This document shows, piece by piece, positions 35,181-45,950 of a stretch of DNA of 64,000 nucleotides. The stretch is from the NCBI RefSeq assembly GCF_949987535.1, contig NC_080079.1, positions 7,506,001 to 7,570,000 on the forward strand, given 5' to 3'. Below the pieces are notes generated by a model. That model was not told the origin of the DNA. It worked only from the letters and a program-made list of their open reading frames with translations, and searched no databases. The DNA is from Balaenoptera acutorostrata. Its lineage: Eukaryota; Chordata; Mammalia; Artiodactyla; Balaenopteridae. Positions within the stretch are counted from its first letter, which is position 1, and the number at the start of each line of letters is the position of its first letter. The translations under genes and the position numbers were made by a program.

Positions 35181-35569
35181 AAAAGTTAATAGATTTAAAA
35201 AAAAAAGACATTGGAGGAAACTTAAACGTGTGATACTAAGTGAAAGAAGCCAGTCTGAAAAGGCTACAAAGTGTATGAGTCCAACTATGTGACATTCTGA
35301 AAAAGGTAAAACTATAGAGACAGTAGAGAGATCAGTGGTTACCAGGGGTTAGGGGGGAGGGAGGGATGAACAGGCAGAGCACAGAGGGTTTTTAGGGCAG
35401 TGAAACTACTCTGTATGATACTGTAATAGTGGATACATGTTGTTATACATTTATCAAAGCCCATAGGATGTACAACACCAAGAGTAAACCCTAAAGTAAA
35501 CTACGGGTTCTGGATGAAAATGATGTGTTAACATAGGTTCATCAATTGTAAGAAAGGTACTACTTTGGG

Positions 35570-35960
35570 GGACTTCCCTGGTGGCACAGTGGTTAAGAAT
35601 CTGCCTGCCAATGCAGGGGACACAGGTTCGAGCCCTGGTCTGGGAAAATCCCACATGCCACAGAGCAACTAAGCCGTGTGCCACAACTACTGAGCCTGCA
35701 CTCTAGAGCCCATGAGCCACAACTACTGAGCCTGCACTCTAGAGCCCATGAGCCACAACTACTGAGCCCACGAGCCACAACTACTGAAGCCCACACGCCT
35801 AGAGCCCGTGCTCCCCAACAAGAGAAGTCACCTCAATTAGAAGCCTGCGCAACACAATGAAGAGTAGCCCCTGCTCGCCGCAACTAGAGAAAGCCCATGT
35901 GCAGCAACAAAGACCCAACGCAGCCATAAATAAATAAATAAATAAAATTAAAAAAAAAAA
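35570..35960 (+). mobile_element. CHR-family SINE with internal tandem duplication
   Basis: A long-type copy of about 390 bp. It is longer than usual because a 36-bp unit starting gagcctgcactctagagccc is tandemly duplicated (35692-35727, 35728-35763), followed by a partial third unit. The flanks aaggtactactttgg and aatgtacctctttgg are a diverged target-site duplication. Confidence 0.92.
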
Positions 35961-36149
35961 AAGAAATGTACCTCTTTGGTGCAGGATATTGATAGCGGGG
36001 TAGGTTATGCACGTATAGGAGGAGCAGGGGGCCTGTGGAAACTGTATTTTCCACTCAGTTTTATTGTGAACCTAAAACTGCTCTAAAAAATAAAGTTTGT
36101 TAATTAAAAAACAAAACAAAACTACTGGTCACCCACTGAGCACACAAGC

Positions 36150-36420
36150 CATTTTCCTGTCTCCTAGGCTTTGTACATGCCACCCCTCCCCTCTTGTTGG
36201 CCTGGAAATCTCCTCTCCCATCTTTCAAACCTTGCCTGGATGTACTTCCTCCCAAAAGCCTTTCCTGACCCACCTTTGTGCTATTCCCATACTTTGAAGA
36301 TGTGTTTATTATTTCACGTATCGCATTGTATTCTGATAATTGATTTCACAGCCATTGTCTCCTGTGCTCACCCTCAGGGCCTAGATTAAATCCCAATGCA
36401 CTGGAGTCCCTCAGGGTTTG
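36150..36420 (+). mobile_element. L2 LINE fragment
   Basis: The run 'ctttgtacatgccacccctc', 'cctgacccacctttgtgct' and 'tcctgtgctcaccctcaggg' resembles the L2 3' region. Diverged. Confidence 0.5.
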
Positions 36421-37830
36421 TCTGCGAGTGTCCTAAACCATGCTGCCTCTCCCTAGGCACTTGGAAGATCTTCTGAAACCTCCCTCTGCACCCCCTCCCC
36501 ATCCCAATTATTCACTGATTTATCCTTTACCTTCCTACCAATAATTAACGAAGTGACTAACGTTTATTTACCACACAGGTTTTGGGGGGCCTGTGATAGG
36601 TGCTTTTTGGAATTCTAGACTGGAAACTCCTTGAAAGTTGTGTATCAGCAAGGGTTCTATAGTCGCAAGGAATAAAAACTAACCTTTTCTAACTTCGGCA
36701 AGAAGACAGGATTTCCTGGGAGGCTTCAGGGCCAGGCTGGGCGGAACTAGGACATCTCCGGGGATCTCAGGAGAAGCAACACCTTGAGGCCTCTCTCCAG
36801 CTCCAGCCACCAGGTAACAGCTCCAGCCACCTTCCAACTCTGCATGTCTCCTCCCAAGATTCAAATTTCTAGATTGGCCTAGCTTCGGTCACGTGCCCAT
36901 CACCATGACTGGGGTGACTGGGGGCTCAGGGTCCTCTGAGAGCCCTTCTAGAACCACATGGAAGGGGAGTTAGGGGCTCCCACTAACATAGAGAGCATGA
37001 ACTGTGCACTTAACACAGCCTGACACAGCAGGTGCTCAAGTGTTCGTAATGAATGAATGTGTGAATGCAGGAACTTGCCTCCGAGGAGACACCATCTTCC
37101 CAACCCATGCCAGGCTGGCCTAGGACTTTCTCCTTCCGAAGATAGTTCATGACCTCTCTCAGGACCTGCCCTGCTGAGGAGGGCCCGGTGTGTTGGATTC
37201 ACTGGGTTAGCAGGTCCACAGGGCCTGGAGGGGCAGCTCAGACCCAGACGCTTGCAGGCATGGCCAGGATAGGAAAGCCAAACCTTAGACACAAGATCAA
37301 GCCAGAGGAGGAGCCAGATTCTGTACTCCACCAGATTCTGTGCTCTATGAGAATCCACTCAGTAGTGGAATACTGAGAACAAGTAGATTTAAGAACATTG
37401 ACTTCACCGGAAATCTTCTAGGAAGATGGATTCATCAAAGCTTGGCGGTAATGGGACCTCAGAAGTTATCTATTGCCACCCCTTACTTTTACAGGTCAGG
37501 AAACTGAGATCCAGGGAGGTGCAGTGTTTTGTTCAAGGTCATAGCGTATTCATGCAGGTCTCTTCCATCACAGTTCAGGGCTCTTTCTACTGTGCAGCCA
37601 TGGCCCTCTGGGGTGATGATGGGATCTGGGGACCCTTTTCCTTGGTCATCTAGATGTCAACTGGCTTGTTCCATTTGGGGTCCACTTTATTCCACTCTTC
37701 CTGCCTTTTTGGTCCATAGAACCTGGATGGTGGCAGTTCTTCAGTGCTGATGGGGTGAACTGCACCATGTATCATGAGATTTCCTCACCTTTACCAAATG
37801 TTCAATGTTAACACCCAGGCCCGTTCCCAC
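36421..37830. other. Mostly unique sequence; MIR-like piece near 37470-37600
   Basis: 'caggtcaggaaactgagatc' followed by 'gttcaaggtcatagc' resembles MIR. No gene is recognised; the minus frame at 36948-37358 has no known product. Confidence 0.4.
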
Positions 37831-37834
37831 CTGC

Positions 37835-38230
37835 ATCAGCTAGCTATTGCTGCTTAAGAAATCGTTCCAAAAAGGTAGTAGCTTTTAACAACATTTTATT
37901 TAGCTCACAGTCTGCATGTTGGCAATTTAGGCTGGGCTCAGCTGATCCATTCTTCTGGTCCTGGCTCAGCTCCCTCATTTATCAGCAGTCAGCTGTGGGA
38001 CGGATAGGCAGGCCTGCTGTCTTGGCTGGGCTCTCTCACATGTTTTGGGGTCAATCGATTGTAGATCTCATCTAGGATGGTTTTGACTTGGACTACTGGA
38101 CTGTCCTCCATAATGTCTCTCATGATCCTGCAGACCTTCCTGGTCCTGTTCACATGATGGAGGAAAGGGTGAAGAGGGCCAGCAGAAGCCCTCAGGCCTC
38201 TGGTACATTCTGTTGGCCAAAGCAAATCAT
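37835..38230 (+). mobile_element. Ancient interspersed repeat, class uncertain
   Basis: 'ctattgctgcttaagaaatc', 'tttaacaacattttatttag', 'ctcacagtctgcatgttgg' and 'ggctgggctcagctgatcc' match a common old mammalian repeat pattern. I cannot settle whether it is an LTR or a DNA element. Confidence 0.45.
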
Positions 38231-38242
38231 AAAGCCAGCTCT

Positions 38243-38388
38243 GGGGAATTCCCTGGCCGTCCAATGGTTAGGGTTTGGCGCTTTCACTGCTGTGGGCCCA
38301 GGGTTTGATCCCTGGTCAGGGAACTAAGATCTCACAAGCCACATGGTGTGGCTAATAAATAAATAAATAAATAAACAAACAAATAAAA
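38243..38388 (+). mobile_element. CHR-family SINE (short type)
   Basis: Reads 'gaattccctggccgtccaat' and 'gcgctttcactgctgtgggc', ending in (AAAT)n. The flanks agccagctctg and agtcagctcgg are a diverged target-site duplication. Confidence 0.9.
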
Positions 38389-38473
38389 GTCAGCTCGGAT
38401 TCAAGAAGTAGGGAAATAGACTCCACCTATTAATAGGAGGAGTTACATATTACTGCAAAACTCATTGCAAAAC

Positions 38474-38940
38474 ATTATTTATAATCGCCAAAAAGTGGAA
38501 GCAACCCAAATGTCCACCAACTGATGAATGGATAAACAAAATGTGGTATATCCATATAATATAATATTATTGGTCATAGAAAGTAAAGAAGAATGAATAT
38601 ATGCTACAACATGTATGAACCTTGAAATATGATTAGTGAAAGAAGCCAGACACAAAAGACCACATTTTGTATAATTCCATTTATATGATATGTCCAGGAT
38701 AGGCAAATCTATAGGGACAGAAAGTAGATTAGTGGTTTCCTGGGGCTGGGATAAGGGGGGGAATGGAGTTTCTTTTTAGGGGTGATGAAAATGGTACAAA
38801 ACTAGATAGTGATGCAGGTGCATAACTCTGTGAATACACTAGTAACCACTGAATTGTACAATTTTAAAGGGTGAATTTTATGATATGTGAATTATATCTC
38901 AATAAAGCTATTAATTAAAAAGTAAACAAGTGAAAAAAAA
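38474..38940 (+). mobile_element. L1 3' end with target-site duplication, 5' truncated
   Basis: Reads 'aaaagtggaagcaacccaaa', 'gaatggataaacaaaatgtg' and 'gaattatatctcaataaagc', then an A tail. The flanks actcattgcaaaac (38460-38473) and acttattgcaaaac (38941-38954) are a target-site duplication with one mismatch. Confidence 0.88.
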
Positions 38941-38954
38941 ACTTATTGCAAAAC

Positions 38955-40555
38955 AAATCTACCAAAATAAGAAAATATCATTTTGGAACATTTATAAATG
39001 AAGGAAATAAAATTGTAATCCTTATTGATGAACCTTCATCTTTTATGTATAGATATATCTTGATAGTTTAACTAAGAGTGAAATTTAAGACTTCAGTGAT
39101 ATCTAATGGTTTTCCTTGTCCTCCTGTAACAATATTTGAAGTAGCATTTTAAGCTTTATTGTTGGTACTCAAGAAAAATTATTCCACTGAGAAGACTTTA
39201 CAAGTAAACATGATTGATTTTGTGTGGATAGTGTCCATGTAATGCTAGTAAGAAGGTCTAAAGTTCTAGCCAAAGATTAGAAGATTTTCTGGATGTTTTG
39301 ATACTTAGTGGATATATTCAATTATCTTGTGAATGATGCATTAAAAGATGTAAATCAATTAAATAACTTTAAATCTCTTCTTTAAAAAGCATTATATTTA
39401 CTACTGTATCAAATAAATATCAGATAAAATTAAATAATATATCTTACAAGGTGAGAACCTAAAAATGGAAAATCAGAAGAATAGTTGTATCTCAGTGAGG
39501 TGCTAGAGCTACAAAAGTAGTTTGGAAATTGAACTGAGCCTTTAATATTATCTTTAATAGAAATTATAAAATAGTAGTAGCTAACATTTGGAAAATGAAA
39601 ACACTTAAAGAGATTTTAGTAAATGATATTCTAACAGAGATGTCAGTACTTTCTTTAGTTCTACAAGAAAGACATGTTTTGGTTCCTGAAGCTGATAAAA
39701 TAATAAAAGTGATCGAGCATATAAAACTGATCATGGAAATCATGAAAAGGAGCAGAAAGTATTAGAAAAACAAAGAAATATGATATACCTTATGAAAAAC
39801 AGAGTGGCAATTCCTAGGAAAAAATCCTATTTATCTAATAAATTACATGAGAACATGTTTGCTGTTTTATGATAAAAGTAAATAAACATAGTAAACTTTG
39901 ATGTCTTTTCATTTATTTGATCCTGAAATTAGGCCAGCTGACATTTGCAAAGCTCTGTAGATTTTGAGTAAACAAAAATTAATAAAATTTAGCCACCTTG
40001 TATGACATTCTAACAAAATATTTTCAAGATAGTTGACAATAGAGAAATTGGCTATATAAAAACCTTTCTACGATAAAAGCTAGAAAAATTCCATATGTAA
40101 ATGCTTTGGGTTTAGCTGAGAGAAATTCCAGTGTCCAGAGTGAGTTGTTGACAATAAAAGTGATTCTCTACCTAGACGGTGTGTCACTCGATGCTGCTGG
40201 TTTAATGAGAAAGCTGTTGGAAAAGTTTGATGTAATCCCTAAGTCAGATCGTGGCCCAGACAGGGGGCGCCATTTAGCTAGCGACAGCTGTGCTAAACAA
40301 AAGATCACACTAACAGTGTCTAAATATCAAAAAATAATTTGGAAATTATTAGAATAATGGGGTGAGTTATTTATATGACAATATGTACCCTTTCATTTTA
40401 TGTATATGAAATATATATATTTTAGGTTATCTCAAGAATAAAAGAAAATATATTAATTTTTAATTTCTATATTAATTTATATTCCATATCAGTCATTGAA
40501 TATTTTTAATACCATCCTGCCTGTGAAACAGTGAAGTAGGAATCAGCCCTGTTTT
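38955..40555. other. Unexplained AT-rich block, no repeat or gene recognised
   Basis: 1.6 kb of AT-rich sequence with no SINE, L1 or MIR signature that I can see. One frame (plus 40106-40357) lies in a small GC-richer island near 40170-40300. It has no recognisable domain. The sequence could be a decayed element or simply unique DNA. Confidence 0.4.
40259..40272 (+). promoter_or_regulatory. CTCF-like core motif (candidate)
   Basis: gacagggggcgcca contains the AGGGGGCGCC core of CTCF sites, but the upstream half of the 15-bp consensus is poorly matched. It stands out in a very AT-rich region. A weak candidate only. Confidence 0.25.
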
Positions 40556-40856
40556 ATTTTTATTTTCCCCCAGCTTTTTATTATGTAAATTTTCAAACAC
40601 ACAGAAGAGTAGAAAGAATAGTACAATAAACACCTAGATTCAGCAGTTGTTAACATTTGCCATATTGTCTTTCTCTGTATATGTGGTTTCTGAGCCATTT
40701 GAATGCGAGCTGTAGACATCATGACTTTTCACCCTAAACATACAGCCTGTATTTCCTAAAATCCAGGCGATTCTCTCATATAACAATAATATAATTATTG
40801 TGCCTAAGAAAACTCACAAGAATTTTTTTCTGTTTAAGAGTTGGCCATCTCTCTTT

Positions 40857-41050
40857 TTAAAAATATTTATTTATTTATTATTTATTTGGTTGCGCTGGGT
40901 CTTAGTTGCGGCAGGCAGGCTCCTTAGTTGTGGCATGCGAACTCTTAGTTGCGGCATGCATGTGGGATCTAGTTCCCTGACCAGGGGTCGAGCCCGGTCC
41001 CCCTGCATTGGGAGCATGGAGTCTTAACCACTGCGCCACCAGGGAATTCC
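40857..41050 (-). mobile_element. CHR-family SINE (middle type), reverse
   Basis: (TTTA)n, then 'ggttgcgctgggtcttagtt' through 'gcgccaccagggaattccc'. Confidence 0.92.
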
Positions 41051-41104
41051 CAATAATTTTCTAATATCATCTAACCTAGTCCGTATTCAAATTTTCCCTA
41101 ATGT

Positions 41105-41410
41105 ATAGTTTTTTAATTTAATTTTTATTTTATATTGGAATGTAGTTGATTTACAATGTTGTCTTAGTTTCAGGTGTACAGCAAAAGGATTCAGTTATAC
41201 ATATATCCATTCTTTTCAGATTCTTTTCCCATATAGGTTATTACAGAGTATTGAGTAGAGTTCCACTTGCTATACAGTAGGTCCTTGTTGATTATCTATT
41301 TTAAATATAGTTGTGTGTATATGTTCATCCCAAGCTCCTAATTTATCCCTCCTGCCTCCCCACGTTTCCCCTTTGGTAAACATAAGTTTGTTTTCGAAGT
41401 CTGTGAGTCG
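41105..41410 (-). mobile_element. Cetartiodactyl L1 3' end, reverse
   Basis: Reads 'ggaatgtagttgatttacaa', 'gtttcaggtgtacagcaaaa' and 'ctatacagtaggtccttgtt', the reverse of the L1 3' end also seen at 51490-51935. The flanks ctaatgtatagttttttt and ctaatgcatagttttttt (near 41100 and 41415) look like its target-site duplication. Confidence 0.88.
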
Positions 41411-41981
41411 GTCCTAATGCATAGTTTTTTTCAAAGTCAAAGCCAATCAAGCTTGTTGTGTTTCTATAATCTCTTTTAGTCAGAACGGTCCCTCTACTGT
41501 TTTTTCCCCCATGACAATGACTTTTTGAAGACATTAGGCCAGTTATCTCGTAGAATGTCCCATGTTCTGGATTTGTCTGATTGTTTGGTCATGATATTGT
41601 TTACCTTGTCCTTGTCTATTTCTTGTAAACTGGAAGTTAGGCTTAAAGACTTGATTAGATTCAGGTTAGAAAATGGGTAAAAATACTTCACAGTGCACTC
41701 ATAATGGCATCACATCAGAAGGCCCATGATGTCATTCTGTGTCCCTGTTAGTGATGCGAAGACCGATCACTTGATTAAGGGGTGACAGTGAGATCTTGCC
41801 ACTGTAAACAGAGATTTTGGAGACATCCAAGGGCATTGGAACATGGACAAAGCAATAGATAATACCAAGGAGTTATCAGTTTCATTAGGGGTGATAATGG
41901 GGTTGTGGTTGTATAAGAAAATGTCCTTAGTTTTTAGATATACACACAGAAGTATTTAAAAATAGGCAAAAGGCTGGGATA

Positions 41982-42180
41982 TTGGGACTTCGTTGGTGGT
42001 CCAGTGGGTAAGACCCCACACTCCCAATGCAGGGGGCCCTGGTCGGGGAACTAGATCCTGCGTGCATGCCACAACTGAGAGATCACACACCACAACTAAG
42101 AAGTCCGCATGCCGCAACCAAGATCCCACGTGCCGCAACAAAGACCCGGGGCAGCCAAATTAATAAATAAATTTTTTTTT
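41982..42180 (+). mobile_element. CHR-family SINE (middle type)
   Basis: Reads 'gggacttcgttggtggtcca' and 'actcccaatgcagggggcc', ending 'agccaaattaataaataaat'. Confidence 0.92.
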
Positions 42181-42249
42181 TTAAAAAAAGAAAGAAAATC
42201 ATCATTAAAAAAAAAGGGATGGGATGTTGTAGGTATATATATATATATA

Positions 42250-42607
42250 TATTTTTTTTTATAAATTTATTTATTTATTTATTTTTGGCTGTGTTGGGTC
42301 TTTGTTGCTGCACGCGGGCTTTCTCTAGTTGAGGCGAGCGGGGGCTACTCTTCGTTGCGGTGCACAGGCTTCTCATTGCAGTGGCTTCTCTTGTTGCGGA
42401 GCACGGGCTCTAGGCTCACGGGCTTCAGTAGTTGTGGCACAAGGGCTCAGTAGTTGTGGCTCGTGGGCTCTAGAGCGCAGGCTCAGTAGTTGTGGCACAC
42501 GGGCTTAGTTGCTCCGCGGCATGTGGGATCTTCCCGGACCAAGGCTCGAACCCATGTCTCCTGCATTGGCAGGCGGATTCTCAACCGCTGCGCCACCAGG
42601 GAAGCAC
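42250..42607 (-). mobile_element. CHR-family SINE (long type), reverse
   Basis: A short (TA)n tract at 42234-42250, then (TTTA)n and 'ggctgtgttgggtctttgtt' through 'gcgccaccagggaagcacc'. The flanks 'gtaggtatat' and 'ggaggtatat' suggest the duplication. Confidence 0.92.
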
Positions 42608-42789
42608 CCTGGAGGTATATTTTAAAAGAACATAGCAATAATTTTTTAAAGGAAAAGAGGTAGATTAAGCAAAGGTGTCAAACTGATAATCATTGAAGAT
42701 GGGGGAGCAAAAAGAGTGGTTCTTCATATTAATTTCTTTACTTTTGTGTATCTTTAAAAACTTTCATATTAAAAAAAAATAGAGAGGAA

Positions 42790-43795
42790 AAAAAGAATGA
42801 GTGAATAATTTGGAGATGGTGAAGTCAAACACAGCTAGACCCTGAATACGCATTGGCAACTAGCCCAAACCCAAATCCCATGGATTACTGATTGTGACCT
42901 TGGTCAGTGTCAAATTTTTTTCTTGCTCTCACAGCATACCAATCACATGCCAAGGCAGCCAACTTTACAAAACAGATCAGAATATTTTCACCCCTTTTTT
43001 AAAGGGTAAAATACCTTTCACCAATCTTAACTTTCTAAGGTTCACTCATACTTGTTTGCCCAAGTGAAAGGTCACAGATTATTCTCCAAAAATGGCCAAA
43101 GGGTGAAGTTTAAAACAACAGCTGTTTCTAAGTGGTAGATCTTGCTCTTTGAACAGTTTTCTGTCCTATGTCTTGGCATAGAGTGAGTGTCAATAAATAT
43201 TTGTTGCCTGAATGTTGAATGAAAAGAGGATACAGTTCTGGGAGCCACACAAGGCTTTCCCTTACATGTGGTTGGAGAACCCCATCCTGGCCTTGGAAGA
43301 AAACCCAATCAGTGGAAGAAACCGTACTCATGGGACTACTTTCCGGGCCCTTCTGGGTTTCTCCAGGGGACTGCATGTAATGCTCTTCAAGATGGCCTTG
43401 GCTTCCCAGGGCACTTTACTTAGGAAGATGTCCAAATGGGCTCTGGCCAGCTGTCAGATAATTGCTTCTTTGATGCTTTACAGTTTACAAAGGCATTTTT
43501 ATGTTTCTCAGCAATTCCCTCCACCACCCTGCAGGGCAAGCAGCATCACCCTCAAGCCCATTTTACAGATGAGATCACGGAGGTCCTTAATGGAAATCTG
43601 ATTCTCAATCTTGCTCGACACTCTACTGAATTTGTGCATACCCTTGTGCACTGGATAATGGCCCCAGTAAGTTCTTCATAACAGGAGCAGTTTAAGGAAG
43701 TCAAAAATTTTACTAGTAACCTCTCTGGATGATAATCCCTGTCTTCTCACCTAATTCTTCAGGAACTAGTGTATCTATGGGCAGCTTTATTTGGG
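42790..43795. other. Mostly unique sequence; MIR-like piece near 43440-43600
   Basis: 'gcaagcagcatcaccctcaa' and 'cccattttacagatgagatc' are reverse MIR-like. The frames at 43212-43681 run through this piece and have no recognisable product. Confidence 0.4.
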
Positions 43796-43799
43796 TCCC

Positions 43800-44110
43800 T
43801 CTCTTTTCATTCAACATTCAGGCAACAGATATTTATTGACACCCACTCTATACCAAGCCTGTGCTGGTGCCAGGAATTCTGAGGTGCCTCAGTTCTTTTC
43901 CTACCCTTGAGGGCCTCACGTCCTGCTGGGGAGTCTGACACATGACTGAAAACTCCATACAAAGTGCTGAGTGCTATCCCAAGACATGTGCAAGGTGGCA
44001 GACAGAGGTTTGAACAAGGTACTCAGATTGCAGTCTTTCCAGGTGAGTCAGAAAGGTTTCTTAAATGTGGCGACATCTGAGCTGGGCCTTAAACAATGAG
44101 TAGGACTGTG
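43800..44110 (-). mobile_element. L2 LINE fragment, reverse
   Basis: 'caacagatatttattgacac', 'gtgctggtgccaggaattct', 'gagggcctcacgtcctgctg' and 'gcgacatctgagctgggcct' follow the reverse L2 pattern. Confidence 0.55.
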
Positions 44111-44194
44111 ACAGATTGATGCAGAACTTTTTAAGGATTCACATTGCATAAAATTGGTCTCAACTTTCCATCTCACATGTGCCAGGGATCTACC

Positions 44195-44540
44195 TTGGAC
44201 TTACTACAGCCATCCCTCGGTATCCACAGGGGATGGCTTGGTATCCCCCCCCACCCCGCTCAGATACCAAAACCCGAAGATGCTCAAGTCTCTTATATAA
44301 AATGGAGGGGGCGGTATTTGTATATAACCTACACACATCCTCCTCTGTACTTTAAATCATCTCTAGATTACTTATAATACCTAATAGAATGTAAAGGCTA
44401 AGTAAACGGTTGCCAGTGCATGGCAAATTCAAGTGTTGTCTTTTAGAACTTTCTAGAATTTTTTTTCTGAATATTTTAAATCCGAGCTTGGTTGAATCCA
44501 CAGATGCAGAGCCCACAGATATGGAGGGCTGACTGTATTT
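44195..44540 (+). mobile_element. MER2 (Tigger-type MITE), nearly full length
   Basis: The inverted ends 'catccctcggtatccacagg' and 'cacagatatggagggctgac' are present. The inside has 'aaatcatctctagattactt' followed by 'ataatacctaatag', which is characteristic of MER2. Confidence 0.85.
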
Positions 44541-45495
44541 CTAGAGAGGGGTTACTTATTGCCCCCAAATTTCTCCAACAAACCCACCATCTGAAACTGT
44601 CTGAAAGGTGTTTTGGATGATCCACATCTTAGTACAGCTAAACCACAGCTGTTTCTAATCAGTCAAGATAAATGACTAATGGCCCTGAGCTCTATACAGC
44701 AATGCCCACAATTGGTTGGCCAGAGCAAATGTCCCAAGCAAGCATATATGTGCTTTGGAATCAAACACCTCGCAGGCTCCTTTGTATGTGGATTGGACTA
44801 TCAGGGGTCTACACCTCCTAACACATAACACAATCTAAGGCACCTGGAGCAGGAAGGGCACCATACTAAAGAATAAACATGGGAATTCCCTGGCAGTCCA
44901 GTGGTCAGGACTCTGCGCTTTCACTGCTAAGGGTCCGGGTTCAGTCCCTGGTTGGGGAACTAAGATCTCGTAAGCCAAGTGGAACGGCCAAAAAAAAAAA
45001 AAAAAAAAATAACCACAAGCAGAACACACGAATCCTGCAGAGAGTTACCTGCAAGATCAAGGAAATCATTGTTACATATTAAGACTCCAAAATTCCATTT
45101 TGTAGTGAGCACTTATGCCTTAGAGAAATATCATTAGTAATTGCTCCAGTTTTGAATCACTTTCAGTCTCAGAAAGCATTTCTTAAATGCTTCTTGGAAA
45201 TTTAGGAAATGGATTCTGAACTAAGGCAAGTGGAACTGGCTCTAGATTTATTAGAAAAAAGAATCAGTGTCAATGCAAAACAAAGTGTAATCAGTGTCAA
45301 TGCAAAAACATGGCATCATCTGGAAATAAAATAAAAGTTGGATGCAGGGAAGTTAGCAGCATCAACAAGGCTGATCTTACTTTGGCCACAAATCTAAAAA
45401 ATTGAAGTGTGGTGGTGAAGAGACGCACAGTCAAGAATGTTTCCAGAATCACCTCTATAGGGTGGTGTGCATGAAATAATTCATGTAGCCAATGA
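44541..45495. other. Unique sequence apart from one SINE
   Basis: No gene is recognised on either side of the SINE at 44880-45009. A 'tcagtgtcaatgcaaaac' motif is repeated at about 45266 and 45291. Confidence 0.4.
44880..45009 (+). mobile_element. CHR-family SINE (short type)
   Basis: Reads 'gggaattccctggcagtcca' and 'tgcgctttcactgctaaggg', then a long A tail. Confidence 0.9.
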
Positions 45496-45499
45496 CCCA

Positions 45500-45950
45500 A
45501 CATTTCTGAAGTCTTTTATTATACACTTACTGCAGAAATATTAGAAAATGCAGTAAGTGAAGGATGGAAGAACTGTCATGATCTAGGGTCAACACTGTTA
45601 CCACTTTGGTGAATATCCTTCTAGATTGTTTTCTATCAACAGGAATATTACATAAAAACTTTTGCCCCGCAAAAATCAGATCATACCTTCCATACTATTT
45701 GGAAACCTGGCTTTCTTCATTTGGTATCTAGAAACAATCTTTCCATGTCAAGAAATCTTTTTGATTTCTACCTCAATACACTTAGTAGCTGCAGACTATT
45801 TCTTCTGTGGGCGCACCAAAACTTAACCATTCCACTATCATTAGCATTAATTTCTAGTTTTTTCGCTATTGAAAAATGCTGCAATGAACTACCTTCTGCT
45901 AAATCTGCACCAACAGAAGGCCACTTCCAAGTTCTACATTCTAGACCATG
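45500..45950 (-). mobile_element. L1 3' fragment, reverse
   Basis: Reverse L1M text: 'cttctagattgttttctatc', 'ggtatctagaaacaatcttt' and 'aaaatgctgcaatgaactac'. Confidence 0.6.

Larger units (their letters stand above)
34790..36110 (+). mobile_element. L1 3' end (L1MA/MB-like) split by two SINEs
   Basis: Left piece: 'gatcaacatcacgtgtcact' then 'agggaaatgcaagtcaaaac'. Middle: 'ctaagtgaaagaagccagtc'. Right: 'ctaaaactgctctaaaaaat' then 'aaagtttgttaatt'. It is the same subfamily as 13481-14092. Confidence 0.82.
40560..41825 (-). mobile_element. L1ME-type 3' UTR, reverse, split by a SINE and a younger L1
   Basis: Reverse-strand L1ME text runs through the flanks of both insertions: 'gtagaaagaatagtacaata', 'ctagtccgtattcaaatttt', 'ggccagttatctcgtagaat', 'aggcccatgatgtcattctg', 'cgatcacttgattaagg'. 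Confidence 0.7.
41830..42785 (+). mobile_element. L1 3' end split by two SINEs
   Basis: 'gataatggggttgtggttgt' followed by 'ataagaaaatgtcctta', then 'caaaggtgtcaaactgataa' and the end 'ctttcatattaaaaaaaaa', fit an old L1 3' end in forward orientation. It abuts the reverse L1 on its left. Confidence 0.55.

Noticed and set aside
40106..40357. 83-codon frame in the AT-rich block
   Set aside because: No homology recognised and no splice or promoter context; kept only as part of the AT-rich block observation.
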